A stretch of DNA of 64,000 nt, taken from positions 2,170,001 through 2,234,000 of the forward strand of contig NZ_JAFIQT010000001.1 of NCBI RefSeq assembly GCF_017355935.1, read 5' to 3'. This document shows, in pieces, positions 20,359 to 28,334 of the stretch. A model generated the notes under the pieces. It ran no database searches. It worked only from the letters and a program-made list of their open reading frames with translations, and was not told the origin of the DNA. Within the stretch, counting starts at the first letter, position 1, and each line of letters opens with the position of its first letter. Source of the stretch: Telluribacter humicola. Lineage in GTDB: Bacteria > Bacteroidota > Bacteroidia > Cytophagales > Spirosomataceae. Position numbers and translations under genes: made by a program.

Positions 20359-20362
20359 ACCG

Positions 20363-20785
20363 ATGAAGCAGATATTAATCCTGAACGGACCTAACCTCAA
20401 CCTCCTAGGTAAGCGCGAGCCTACTGTATACGGCAATCAGACTTTTGAAGGGTACTTCGAGTCGCTGAAATCACAGTTCCCCGAGGTACAGCTGCATTAC
20501 TTCCAGTCTAACCACGAAGGAGCCATGATTGACAAGATCCACGAGGTAGGATTTACGTTCGATGGCATTGTAATCAATGCCGGTGGCTATACGCATACAT
20601 CCGTAGCCCTGGCCGATGCGCTGTCGGCCGTCACAACACCGGCTGTGGAAGTACATATCTCCAACATTCACGCTCGTGAGACCTTCCGTCACCACAGCTA
20701 CCTGACCAGCCGCTGCAAAGGGATGATCTGCGGCCTGGGCCTCAAAGGGTACGAACTAGCGGTGAGGTATCTATTGGGTGAATGA
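20363..20785 (+). CDS. aroQ: 3-dehydroquinate dehydratase, type II
   Basis: AroQ catalyses the third step of the shikimate pathway, dehydration of 3-dehydroquinate, in the cytoplasm as a dodecamer. The 140-residue length is normal. The N-terminal LNGPNLNLLGKREPTVYG holds the catalytic Tyr23 and Arg18; later come the FQSNHEGAMIDKIHE motif, the INAGGYTHTSVAL substrate loop and the HISNIHARETFRHHS motif with the catalytic His. No other shikimate gene is adjacent. Confidence 0.95.
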   Translation: MKQILILNGPNLNLLGKREPTVYGNQTFEGYFESLKSQFPEVQLHYFQSNHEGAMIDKIHEVGFTFDGIVINAGGYTHTSVALADALSAVTTPAVEVHISNIHARETFRHHSYLTSRCKGMICGLGLKGYELAVRYLLGE

Positions 20786-20793
20786 GAGAGTGG

Positions 20794-20936
20794 TGAATGA
20801 GCGAAAGAGCGTTGTAAGGAGAAAAGGAGGAAAGTGACCATGTCGACTATTCAGGCTACCTTTCCTCAAATACCCACCAGTACTCAATCACCACTACGGT
20901 AGTCACTAAATCACAATTCACTAAATCGCTCATTCA
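20794..20936. repeat. Inverted repeat between convergent aroQ and OMP genes
   Basis: TGAATGAGCGA at 20794-20804 is exactly complementary to TCGCTCATTCA at 20926-20936. Both arms sit in short-period tracts (GAATGAG/GTGAATGAG on the left, CACTAAATCACAATTCAC on the right). The loop of about 121 bases is too long for a simple terminator. Confidence 0.55.
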
Positions 20937-20941
20937 TAATT

Positions 20942-21436
20942 TTAGAACGTATACCGTACGGTAAGCGCCAGGCCTCCTTCATGGTAGCCGGTCCGTCCGA
21001 TCAGGTTGATGGCGGGCTTCCAGTCAAGGCTACCCGTGATGGGGGCTCGTGGCAGGTGGTACTCAAGGCCAAGTATACCATCAATGCCGATAGCACCGCG
21101 GCTTTCGTAATAGTAGTTGCGCCGGTACCGCTGGTAGCGTCCCAGGTACAGGTGTCCGCCGAAGCCGTAGTAGAAGTTTAGTCCTTCGGTTCGGAAAGCC
21201 TCTTTGTGCCACTCCATCAGTCCGGTTACGCCTATGCCACCCCAGCGGGCGCTTAGTATGCCTTCTACGGCGTGGCGTCCATCCATAAAGTGTTTGACAG
21301 ATATACCTCCGGTGTTACCCATCCGGATACCTACCCCTGTCTGGTAGGACCCAGTCTGGTAGGTCTGTGCCTGGCTCGGAGTGACTATAATAAAAAGCAG
21401 CAGGGACAGGATGATTAGTATAGCTCTATTTTTCAT
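20942..21436 (-). CDS. Small outer-membrane beta-barrel-like protein
   Basis: This 164-residue protein starts with a signal peptide (about residues 1-23, ending PSQAQ). The mature part has alternating hydrophobic/glycine strands (GVGIRMGNTGGISVKHFM, GILSARWGGIGVTGLMEW, FYYGFGGHLYLGRY) and ends in an aromatic residue (LTVRYTF), as outer-membrane barrels do. It is probably a small barrel of six to eight strands. I cannot assign a substrate or role. It is convergent with aroQ and divergent from the PHP phosphatase gene. Confidence 0.7.
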   Translation of the reverse strand: MKNRAILIILSLLLFIIVTPSQAQTYQTGSYQTGVGIRMGNTGGISVKHFMDGRHAVEGILSARWGGIGVTGLMEWHKEAFRTEGLNFYYGFGGHLYLGRYQRYRRNYYYESRGAIGIDGILGLEYHLPRAPITGSLDWKPAINLIGRTGYHEGGLALTVRYTF

Positions 21437-21583
21437 AGTTGATAAATTTTATATCCCCATGACAACTGTGGTGGAGTATTCCCCTACGGTAGCTTGTTTA
21501 ACTTTACCCCAAATCCTGTATTTTCTATAAGCAGGTACAGTACTTTTGTCCCTAGTCTCTATTACTAATCTACTCCATACCCT

Positions 21584-22447
21584 ATGAGCCACTTCTGGAC
21601 CAACTACCATAGTCACAACTACTACTGCGATGGAGTCGAGTCGCCGGAGGCGCAGGTGCAGGCGGCCATACAGCAGGGCGTACAGACCTTCGGATTTTCT
21701 TCCCACTGTCCGGTCCCTTTTACGAATGGGTGGAGTATGAAGCGGGATAGGTTGGATGAGTACCTGTCTGAAGCACGGGCTCTTAAAGAGAAGTACAGAG
21801 GTAGCATCGAGCTGTATGTAGGTCTGGAAATTGATTATATCCCGGGAGTATGTGGTCCAGCTGACTTTGCCGATCAGCTCGACTATACCATTGGCTCGGT
21901 ACATTACCTGGGTACCAACTGGAATGGGGAGCCCTGGGAAATAGACGGCGCTACCGAAGGATTCATGAAAGGATTGGTGGAGGTACACGATGGGGATATA
22001 GAGGGTGTACTCCGTCAGTACTATGCCCTCCTTCGACAGATGGTCCAGCAGGACCGGCCGGATGTAGTGGGGCACCTGGATAAGATCAAGATCCACAATA
22101 TTCAGGGTAGCCTGTACGATGAAGAGTCGGACTGGTACAAGGCGGAGATAGACCAAACACTGGATGCTATTGCGGAAGCCGGATGTATCGTGGAGGTGAA
22201 TACGCGGGGTGTGTACAAAAAAACGCTGGACATTTACCCATCAGAGGCTATCCTGAAAAGGATGCGGGAAAGAGATATCCCCATCATGATCAACTCCGAC
22301 AGCCATACCCCCGCTGAGATTACCCTGGCCTTTGTTGATACTGCCCATCAACTCCGCCAGATTGGCTACAAAATGGTACGGGTACTGGTACAGAACGAGT
22401 GGAAAGACATACCTTTTGACAAAGACGGGTTATCTTTGGGCAACTAA
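21584..22447 (+). CDS. PHP-family phosphatase (histidinol-phosphatase HisK/HisJ-like)
   Basis: This 287-residue protein shows the trinuclear metal site of the PHP phosphatase family: YHSHNYYCDG at the N-terminus, GFSSHCP, GLEIDYIPG, IGSVHYLG, VVGHLDKIK and a terminal NSDSHTP. The HisK-type enzyme hydrolyses L-histidinol phosphate in histidine synthesis; PHP relatives also act on other phosphomonoesters. The next gene, a class V aminotransferase, begins 2 bases after the stop codon, so the two are cotranscribed. That partner hints that the true substrate could instead be phosphoserine; this is inference. No other his gene is present. Confidence 0.85.
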   Translation: MSHFWTNYHSHNYYCDGVESPEAQVQAAIQQGVQTFGFSSHCPVPFTNGWSMKRDRLDEYLSEARALKEKYRGSIELYVGLEIDYIPGVCGPADFADQLDYTIGSVHYLGTNWNGEPWEIDGATEGFMKGLVEVHDGDIEGVLRQYYALLRQMVQQDRPDVVGHLDKIKIHNIQGSLYDEESDWYKAEIDQTLDAIAEAGCIVEVNTRGVYKKTLDIYPSEAILKRMRERDIPIMINSDSHTPAEITLAFVDTAHQLRQIGYKMVRVLVQNEWKDIPFDKDGLSLGN

Positions 22448-22449
22448 CT

Positions 22450-23532
22450 ATGGCCCAAACTATGATTACCTTCTATCCCGGCCCGTCCAAGATATATCCG
22501 CAGGTGGAGCAGTACCTGACGGAGGCTTACCAGTCAGGTATCCTGAGCATGAACCACCGCAGCGAGGCCTTCATGTCGATGCTGGAGAATGTATTTAGGC
22601 AGATGCACCTCAAATTAGGGCTTCCCGATGGGTACGAGATCTACTTCACCTCCTCCGCTACCGAGTGTTGGGAGATCATAGCTCAGTCCCTGATCAAGTG
22701 CAGGAGCCTGCACCTGTACAACGGAGCTTTCGGGAAGAAGTGGTACGAGTACACCCACCGGCTGTGCTCCGAGGCCCAACCTTATGAATTTGACCTCAAT
22801 AACCTACCTGCGCCGACTTCACTGGGAGCCGTATTGGAAGGAGCCGAGGTTATATGCCTGACCCATAGCGAAACCTCCAACGCTACCATGATACCCATGT
22901 CGTTTCTGCGCGAGCTACGTGAACAGACGGATCAGATTATAGCGGTGGATGCTACCTCGTCCATGGGGGGCGTTGAGATGGATTGGGAGGCTGCTGATGT
23001 GTGGTATGCTTCGGTGCAAAAGTGCTTTGGGCTACCACCGGGGCTGGGGGTGATGATCGTGTCGCCACGGGCTATCCAGCGGGCGGAGGAGCTGGGCTCA
23101 CGTAACCACTACAACAGCCTGCTGTACATCCGGGAGAATTTTCAGAAACATCAGAGTCCGCATACACCCAATACCTTGGGTATATACCTGCTGGGGCGGG
23201 TTATGGAGCAGGTGGCTCCCATACAGGAAGTTAACGCCGTGACCGAAGCCCGTGCCGATGACTGGTACCGATTCATAGAAAGGAGCCGGTATAGTCTGCT
23301 GGTAAAGGAGGAGGCGGTACGCTCAAGCACCGTCATCGCGGTCGAAGGAACCAAAGAGGAGATAAAATCCTTAAAAAAAGAGGCACTGGAGGCAGGCATC
23401 CTGCTTGGCAGCGGCTACGGTCCTTGGAAGGAAACCACCTTCAGGATAGCAAATTTTCCGGCGATAGAATCCGTTGAAATCGACCGTCTGAAAGATTTCC
23501 TCCGGAAGTATTCAAAATCATACAAAGAGTAG
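22450..23532 (+). CDS. Class V PLP-dependent aminotransferase
   Basis: This 360-residue cytosolic enzyme has aminotransferase class V fold. The N-terminal ITFYPGPSKIYPQV matches the start of serine-pyruvate/phosphoserine aminotransferase relatives, IAVDATSSMGGVEMDWEAADV includes the PLP-binding Asp, and Lys191 in SVQKCFGLPPG is the Schiff-base lysine. It sits 2 bases after the PHP phosphatase gene. Candidates are phosphoserine aminotransferase (archaeal/mycobacterial-like branch), serine-glyoxylate or alanine-glyoxylate aminotransferase; sequence alone does not decide. The 3' end is 73 bases before the start of the Nudix regulator. Confidence 0.82.
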   Translation: MAQTMITFYPGPSKIYPQVEQYLTEAYQSGILSMNHRSEAFMSMLENVFRQMHLKLGLPDGYEIYFTSSATECWEIIAQSLIKCRSLHLYNGAFGKKWYEYTHRLCSEAQPYEFDLNNLPAPTSLGAVLEGAEVICLTHSETSNATMIPMSFLRELREQTDQIIAVDATSSMGGVEMDWEAADVWYASVQKCFGLPPGLGVMIVSPRAIQRAEELGSRNHYNSLLYIRENFQKHQSPHTPNTLGIYLLGRVMEQVAPIQEVNAVTEARADDWYRFIERSRYSLLVKEEAVRSSTVIAVEGTKEEIKSLKKEALEAGILLGSGYGPWKETTFRIANFPAIESVEIDRLKDFLRKYSKSYKE

Positions 23533-23604
23533 TATTCTATCTCATAGTGTCTTTTGTACATTAAAAACGTAACTACTCTCTTTTATTACTACGTGACTAC
23601 CAGG

Positions 23605-24300
23605 ATGTTAGAGCAGTATCAGGCACAAGTAAAATGCCTGGTAGCCCTCGATTCCATCATTTTTGGATTTGATGGGGATGAGTTAAAATTATTACTTGTA
23701 AAAAGGGGCATTGAAGAAAATGACGTGACCTGGTCGCTCATGGGGGGATGGCTACGCCCTGATGAAGGCCTTGAAGAGTCGGCCGCCCGCATCCTCTTCC
23801 AGCTCACCGGCCTTACCAATATATACCTCGAGCAGCTCTATAGCTTTGGTGCACCCCAGCGCGATCCGGTGGAGCGTACCGTAGCCGTGGCCTACTTCGC
23901 GCTGATCAACGTCAACGACTACCAGGAAAAAATATCTGACTCGTACGAAGCGCAGTGGTTTTCAATGCACGAGTTGCCCAATCTGCTTTTTGACCACCGC
24001 CAGATGGTGGACATGGCCATCCGCCAGCTCCGGTACAAGGCTACTCAGCATCCGATTGGCTTCGAGCTACTGCCTGAGAAATTTACGATCCCGCAGTTAC
24101 AGAAGCTCTACGAAGCCATATTTGCTACTACCTTTGATAAGCGCAATTTTAGCCGGAAAATCCTTTCGACCAACCTGCTCATCAAGCTCGACGAAAAGCA
24201 GAAAGGCTTTTCTAAAAAGGGAGCGTATCTGTACATCGTGGACAACACCCGGTACCAGCAGCAGTTTAACTCCTTCCTTAATTTCATATCAAGCAACTAA
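23605..24300 (+). CDS. NrtR/AraR-like Nudix-domain transcriptional regulator
   Basis: This protein of about 231 residues joins a Nudix-like domain (about 8-150) to a C-terminal winged-helix domain (about 155-231, FTIPQLQKLYEAIF ... NFSRKIL). The Nudix part (LVALDSIIFGFDGDELKLLLVKRG, MGGWLRPDEGLEESAARIL) keeps the fold, but the Nudix box reads ESAARILFQLTGL in place of REL...EE, which suggests it binds a ligand without hydrolysing it. Members repress NAD metabolism genes or, in Bacteroidota, sugar (arabinose) genes. The ATG at 23605 is preferred to GTG/TTG starts upstream, which add a hydrophobic, unconserved stretch. No obvious target gene is adjacent. Confidence 0.85.
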   Translation: MLEQYQAQVKCLVALDSIIFGFDGDELKLLLVKRGIEENDVTWSLMGGWLRPDEGLEESAARILFQLTGLTNIYLEQLYSFGAPQRDPVERTVAVAYFALINVNDYQEKISDSYEAQWFSMHELPNLLFDHRQMVDMAIRQLRYKATQHPIGFELLPEKFTIPQLQKLYEAIFATTFDKRNFSRKILSTNLLIKLDEKQKGFSKKGAYLYIVDNTRYQQQFNSFLNFISSN

Positions 24301-24469
24301 TGGTGAAGGGGAGGCCACTGGTGCAAGAGGAGAGGAATTATGGGAGGATAGAGGGTCTATCTGGTATTTAATGAATATTCTTACTGCCAAATAAAATTTC
24401 CTCCTTTTGGGGCTTTCTTCCTGTCTTACCTTTCTCAAACTTTGCGGAGATAATCTATCCTTCCGCTGT

Positions 24470-25048
24470 ATGTTTAGTTTTAAAGAAATCCTTTCGGTAA
24501 CGCTCATTTTATTCTCCGTTATTGATATCATCGGCTCCATTCCCCTGATTGTGGACCTGCGTAAGAAGACGGGCCACGTCCAGTCGGAGAAGGCCACACT
24601 GGTAGCCGGTATGATCATGATCGTCTTCCTGTTTCTGGGCGAGCGCATCCTGAGCCTGTTCGGGGTAGATGTATCTTCCTTTGCCGTAGCGGGTGCCTTG
24701 ATCCTCTTTCTGATTGGTCTTGAGATGATCCTGGGACGAAGCATCTTCCGCCATGACAACATCGATACAGGTACAGCCTCCATCGTACCCATTGCTTTTC
24801 CGCTTATAGCCGGGGCCGGTACCATGACTACCCTCATCACCCTGCGGGCCGCCTATGCCATCCCCAATATTCTGATAGGTATAGTTGCCAATCTCGTCTT
24901 TGTATATATTGTACTGAAGTCATCCAACTGGCTCGAACGAAAACTGGGACAGGCTGGGTCGGATATTCTCCGTCGGGTGTTTGGGATTATCCTGTTGGCT
25001 ATCTCCATCAAAATCTTCAAAACACACTTGATAATAGGAGGCATTTAG
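24470..25048 (+). CDS. MarC-family integral membrane protein
   Basis: This is an inner-membrane protein of 192 residues with six hydrophobic segments. Family signatures are SVIDIIGSIPLIVDL at the start, the GALILFLIGLEMILG segment, and ASIVPIAFPLIAGAGTMTTLITL in the middle. MarC proteins have no established transport substrate; the early link with multidrug resistance was not upheld. The ATG at 24470 is chosen because family homology begins there. It lies 169 bases after the NrtR-like gene. Confidence 0.88.
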   Translation: MFSFKEILSVTLILFSVIDIIGSIPLIVDLRKKTGHVQSEKATLVAGMIMIVFLFLGERILSLFGVDVSSFAVAGALILFLIGLEMILGRSIFRHDNIDTGTASIVPIAFPLIAGAGTMTTLITLRAAYAIPNILIGIVANLVFVYIVLKSSNWLERKLGQAGSDILRRVFGIILLAISIKIFKTHLIIGGI

Positions 25049-25229
25049 GCCTTAGGTACTTAGCCTATGCTTTGACCGCTCTGTAAATAATAGGCTACGT
25101 AGGAGAAGGGAGAGTACGACAAATTCCCTTTATTTTGCAATTCAGGGTGATGATAAAAGCGCAGACCTGCCTAGCGGAGTCGCTACTAATCTACCACCTG
25201 ATTCCTTACCAGCTAACAAACTACTACCC

Positions 25230-25694
25230 ATGCAACAATTAGATAGCCTTAACCAGGTAGCCGATTTTCACCGTACATTCAAACACCCCATACTTGACTC
25301 ACCCCAGATCCCTTCCGAAGAGCGTTGCCGTCTGCGGGTGGCCCTGCTGGCCGAAGAGCTGAAAGAACTGGAAGTAGCCATTCTGGAAAAAGACATCGTG
25401 GAGGTAGCGGATGCCCTTTGTGACCTGCAGTACGTACTGTCGGGAGCGGTACTTGAGTTTGGACTAGGGGAGAAGTTCCGGGAGTTGTTTGACGAGGTAC
25501 AGCGGTCCAATATGTCCAAAGCCTGTAACACCGTGGAGGAAGCCGAAGCTACCGTAGCCCACTATCAGGCGCAGGGTACCGAATGCTACTACAAGGAGGA
25601 CAACGGCAAGTACCTGGTGTATCGCACCATCGACAACAAAACCCTCAAAAACGTAAACTATTCACCCGCTAACTTGTCTGGTTTACTGGGATAG
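25230..25694 (+). CDS. MazG-like nucleotide pyrophosphohydrolase family protein
   Basis: This 154-residue protein belongs to the all-alpha NTP pyrophosphatase superfamily. The metal-binding pattern E-E-x-x-E followed by E-x-x-D is visible in LLAEELKELEVAILEKD and VEVADALCDLQYVLSG (about residues 45-75). A C-terminal region (ECYYKEDNGKYLVYRT) is common in Bacteroidota members. The likely role is house-cleaning of non-canonical nucleotides in the cytoplasm; the substrate is unknown. The gene stands alone between marC and pepT. Confidence 0.82.
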   Translation: MQQLDSLNQVADFHRTFKHPILDSPQIPSEERCRLRVALLAEELKELEVAILEKDIVEVADALCDLQYVLSGAVLEFGLGEKFRELFDEVQRSNMSKACNTVEEAEATVAHYQAQGTECYYKEDNGKYLVYRTIDNKTLKNVNYSPANLSGLLG

Positions 25695-25696
25695 TA

Positions 25697-25809
25697 AGTA
25701 ATGCAGAATGAATAATGTAAAATGTATAATGTATAATGTAGGGCGGGATAATGCTACCCAACCTTCATTATTAATTCTTAATTATACATTATCAATTAAC
25801 AAATCACGC
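25697..25809. repeat. Low-complexity AT-rich tracts forming an inverted repeat before pepT
   Basis: The gap holds an ATGTATA-type tract (25708-25740) and, nearer pepT, a complementary tract. ATAATGTATAAT at 25726-25737 pairs perfectly with ATTATACATTAT at 25781-25792 (43-base spacer). The second tract runs up to the pepT start codon region. Confidence 0.65.
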
Positions 25810-25810
25810 C

Positions 25811-27049
25811 ATGTCTTCCGTACTCGAACGCTTCCTGAAATACGTACAGATCGATACCCAGTCGGACCCCCATTCGACCAGTTTTCCATCCACCGAAAAG
25901 CAACGAAAGCTAAGTCAGTTGCTGGTGGCGGAGTTGCAGGAGCTGGGTATAGATGATGCTCATCTGGATGAGCATGGCTACGTCTACGCTACCATTCCGG
26001 CTACGACTACCAAGGACAATGTACCCGTGATCTGCTTCTGCTCGCACGTAGATACCTCACCCGACGTGACGGGAGCCGGAGTAGAGCCGATTGTGCACCA
26101 TAACTGGGACGGCAGCGATATAGTACTTCCGATGGATAAAAATCAGGTGATCCGCCGTAGGGAACATCCGGATCTGGAAGCACAGATTGGTAACGATATC
26201 GTCACGGCCAGTGGTAATACGCTGCTTGGTGCTGACAACAAGGCCGGTGTAGCCGAGATTATGGCCGCCGCCGAGTACCTGATCCGCCATCCCGAGATCA
26301 AGCACGGTGCGATCAAGATCCTGTTTACGCCCGATGAAGAAGTAGGTCGGGGGACCGAAAAAGTAGATATAGAAAAACTGGGTGCCGACTACGGCTATAC
26401 CATGGATGGCGAAACCGTAGGTACGCTGGAAGACGAAACCTTCTCAGCCGACGGAGCGGTCATTACGATCGAGGGTGTAAGTACCCATCCGGGCTTTGCC
26501 AAGGGTAAGCTGGAGAATGCGCTGAAAATAGCGGCGGAGATACTGGCGGCCTTACCCAAAGACCAGCTTTCGCCCGAAACGACCGAAGGCATGGAGGGCT
26601 TCATCCATCCAGTGCATCTGGAAGGTATTCAGGAGAAGGCTACTATTGAGTTTATTATCCGTGACTTCAGGGAGGAAGGGTTGAAAGAAAAAAGAGACTT
26701 TCTACGCTCGACCATGGAGAAGGTACTCACACAGTATCCCTACTCCAAGGCTACCCTGACAGTAAAGGAGCAGTACCGTAATATGAAGGTGGTACTGAAT
26801 AAGCACCCTGAGGTAGTGGACTATGCCCTGGAGGCTATCCGTCGGGCGGGTATGGAGCCGGAGCGCCGCAGCATCCGTGGGGGTACCGATGGCTCGCGCC
26901 TGTCGTTTATGGGCCTGCCCTGCCCTAATATCTTCGCGGGGGAGCATGCGTTTCATTCCCGTCTGGAGTGGGTATCCGTACAGGACATGGAAAAAGCGGT
27001 AGACGTCATAGTCCACCTGGCACAGGTGTGGGAAGAGAAGACGGTATAA
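25811..27049 (+). CDS. pepT: Peptidase T (tripeptide aminopeptidase)
   Basis: PepT is a cytosolic dizinc M20B aminopeptidase that releases the N-terminal residue of tripeptides. The 412 residues contain the expected metal motifs: ICFCSHVDTSPDVTG (His and Asp), TLLGADNKAGVAEIMAA (Asp), FTPDEEVGRGTEK (catalytic Glu and metal Glu), YTMDGETVGTLEDETF, and the C-terminal NIFAGEHAFHSRLEWVS with the last metal His. IRGGTDGSRLSFMGLPCPN is the specificity region. The start at 25811 fits the conserved LERFLKYVQIDTQSD. It is convergent with the DUF4199 gene, with only 10 bases between stop codons. Confidence 0.95.
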   Translation: MSSVLERFLKYVQIDTQSDPHSTSFPSTEKQRKLSQLLVAELQELGIDDAHLDEHGYVYATIPATTTKDNVPVICFCSHVDTSPDVTGAGVEPIVHHNWDGSDIVLPMDKNQVIRRREHPDLEAQIGNDIVTASGNTLLGADNKAGVAEIMAAAEYLIRHPEIKHGAIKILFTPDEEVGRGTEKVDIEKLGADYGYTMDGETVGTLEDETFSADGAVITIEGVSTHPGFAKGKLENALKIAAEILAALPKDQLSPETTEGMEGFIHPVHLEGIQEKATIEFIIRDFREEGLKEKRDFLRSTMEKVLTQYPYSKATLTVKEQYRNMKVVLNKHPEVVDYALEAIRRAGMEPERRSIRGGTDGSRLSFMGLPCPNIFAGEHAFHSRLEWVSVQDMEKAVDVIVHLAQVWEEKTV

Positions 27050-27059
27050 CCCTGAGGGA

Positions 27060-27557
27060 CTAATTCTTTTTGTGAAATAGGGGCAGAATAGCCGAGAATA
27101 TGAGGCCGGTGACGACGTTAAATACCAGCACCACGGTTTGGTACGACTTCATCTGGAAGTAGTCTTCCATCATTTTTATAGAGTTATTAAAATTATCCTC
27201 GGTAGTCGCCGAGACGGTTAGCCACTCCCGGCCTTTGATCATGATGTTGTTGAAGAAGTCAGGATTGATCAGGTCATAAAACAGCCAGCGCGACAGGACG
27301 AGCATCGGCAGGGCCAGCACGGTTGTCAGCATAGCCGTACGGAAGCCGCGGCCGTAGTTCCAGAAGGTGGTGGTAGGTAGGGTTCGCTTCTCCTTTATTT
27401 CCCGGTTTAGTACGAGTCCCCATATTACTACGGTCAGTAGGGAGGTGAGGGGCAGGTAGTCGACCATCGCGTCGTGAAAACCCAGCCAGAATTCGAGACA
27501 TAGCCAGAGAAACAGGATAGCGGTCAGAATAGCAGCGTATTTGAATTCAGTTTTCAT
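27060..27557 (-). CDS. DUF4199 membrane protein
   Basis: This 165-residue protein has four hydrophobic segments. The ATG at 27557 (MKTEFKYAAILT) is chosen over one 39 bases upstream. The pattern FWNYGRGFRTAMLTTVLALPM and the later charged helix before a final hydrophobic segment fit DUF4199, a family found mainly in Bacteroidota. Function is unknown. It is divergent from the RNase H gene. Confidence 0.8.
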   Translation of the reverse strand: MKTEFKYAAILTAILFLWLCLEFWLGFHDAMVDYLPLTSLLTVVIWGLVLNREIKEKRTLPTTTFWNYGRGFRTAMLTTVLALPMLVLSRWLFYDLINPDFFNNIMIKGREWLTVSATTEDNFNNSIKMMEDYFQMKSYQTVVLVFNVVTGLIFSAILPLFHKKN

Positions 27558-27648
27558 GAGGAGTAGAGTGTGTAAGGTTTGGGGCTTGGTAAGCAAATAT
27601 CTGTATAAACTACCGAAAAACCCGTAGGAGTGTTTTATTTGCGGTAAT

Positions 27649-28281
27649 ATGTCAAAGAAGCAAAAGTACTATGTGGTCTGGCAGGGGCGTCAGACGGGGG
27701 TATTCACCGATTGGAAGGAGTGCGAGGCCCAGATCAAAGGATTTCAGGATGCGCGTTATAAATCATTTGATTCGCTGAAAGAGGCTGAGGCGGCCATTCA
27801 GCGCAATTACTGGGAGTTTGTATCCAAAAAAGAAACGACAACCACCGTAAAAGATGCACCCGCCAATATAGGGCAACCCATTAAGGAGAGCATAGCCGTA
27901 GATGCGGCCTGGAATACCGCTACCGGCGACATGGAGTACCAGGGCGTGTACCTGCGTACAGGCGAGCGGATATTTTTACAGGGGCCTTTTCAGGATGGTA
28001 CCAACAATATTGGGGAGTTTCTGGCCATAGTACACGGCTTAGCCTACCTGCAGAAGCATAACTCCAATCTGCCGATCTACTCTGATTCCAAAACTGCCAT
28101 AAGCTGGGTAAAGAAGAAGCACGCCAATACCAAACTGGTACTTACTCCCCGCAACAAGCCGGTGTTTGAACTACTGCAACGCGCCGAGCGGTGGCTGGCC
28201 GACAACAAGTACTCAAACCAGATATTGAAATGGGAGACCGAGTACTGGGGGGAGAATCCTGCTGACTTTGGCCGAAAATAA
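27649..28281 (+). CDS. rnhA: Ribonuclease H with N-terminal hybrid-binding domain
   Basis: This 210-residue enzyme cleaves RNA in RNA-DNA hybrids. The N-terminal 55 residues (KKQKYYVVWQGRQTGVFTDW ... YKSFDSLKEAEAA) form the Caulimovirus-VI-like hybrid-binding domain seen in eukaryotic-type RNase HI. A linker leads to the RNase H domain with catalytic residues Asp85 (AVDAAW), Glu123 (NNIGEFLAIVHG), Asp146 (IYSDSKTA) and Asp206 (GENPADFGRK). The gene is followed after 9 bases by a palindromic element and then trmN6. Confidence 0.92.
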   Translation: MSKKQKYYVVWQGRQTGVFTDWKECEAQIKGFQDARYKSFDSLKEAEAAIQRNYWEFVSKKETTTTVKDAPANIGQPIKESIAVDAAWNTATGDMEYQGVYLRTGERIFLQGPFQDGTNNIGEFLAIVHGLAYLQKHNSNLPIYSDSKTAISWVKKKHANTKLVLTPRNKPVFELLQRAERWLADNKYSNQILKWETEYWGENPADFGRK

Positions 28282-28290
28282 TATCAACAA

Positions 28291-28321
28291 CCCGTGGCAC
28301 GGTTCAAAACCGTGCTACGGG
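28291..28321. repeat. REP-like palindrome, GTGGCACGGTT family
   Basis: CCCGTGGCACGGTT (28291-28304) and AACCGTGCTACGGG (28308-28321) form a 14-base stem with one G-U pair and a 3-base loop. A close relative occurs at 57439-57469. There is no T run, so a terminator role is less likely. Confidence 0.75.
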
Positions 28322-28334
28322 TACTCCGACAAAA

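Noticed and set aside
20217-20362. Possible CRISPR-like array
   Set aside because: The periodicity is about 7 bases with drifting units and no spacers or cas genes; it is a low-complexity tract.
25708-25956. Plus-strand open frame upstream of and overlapping pepT
   Set aside because: It begins in low-complexity sequence and continues out of frame inside pepT, which has full family homology.
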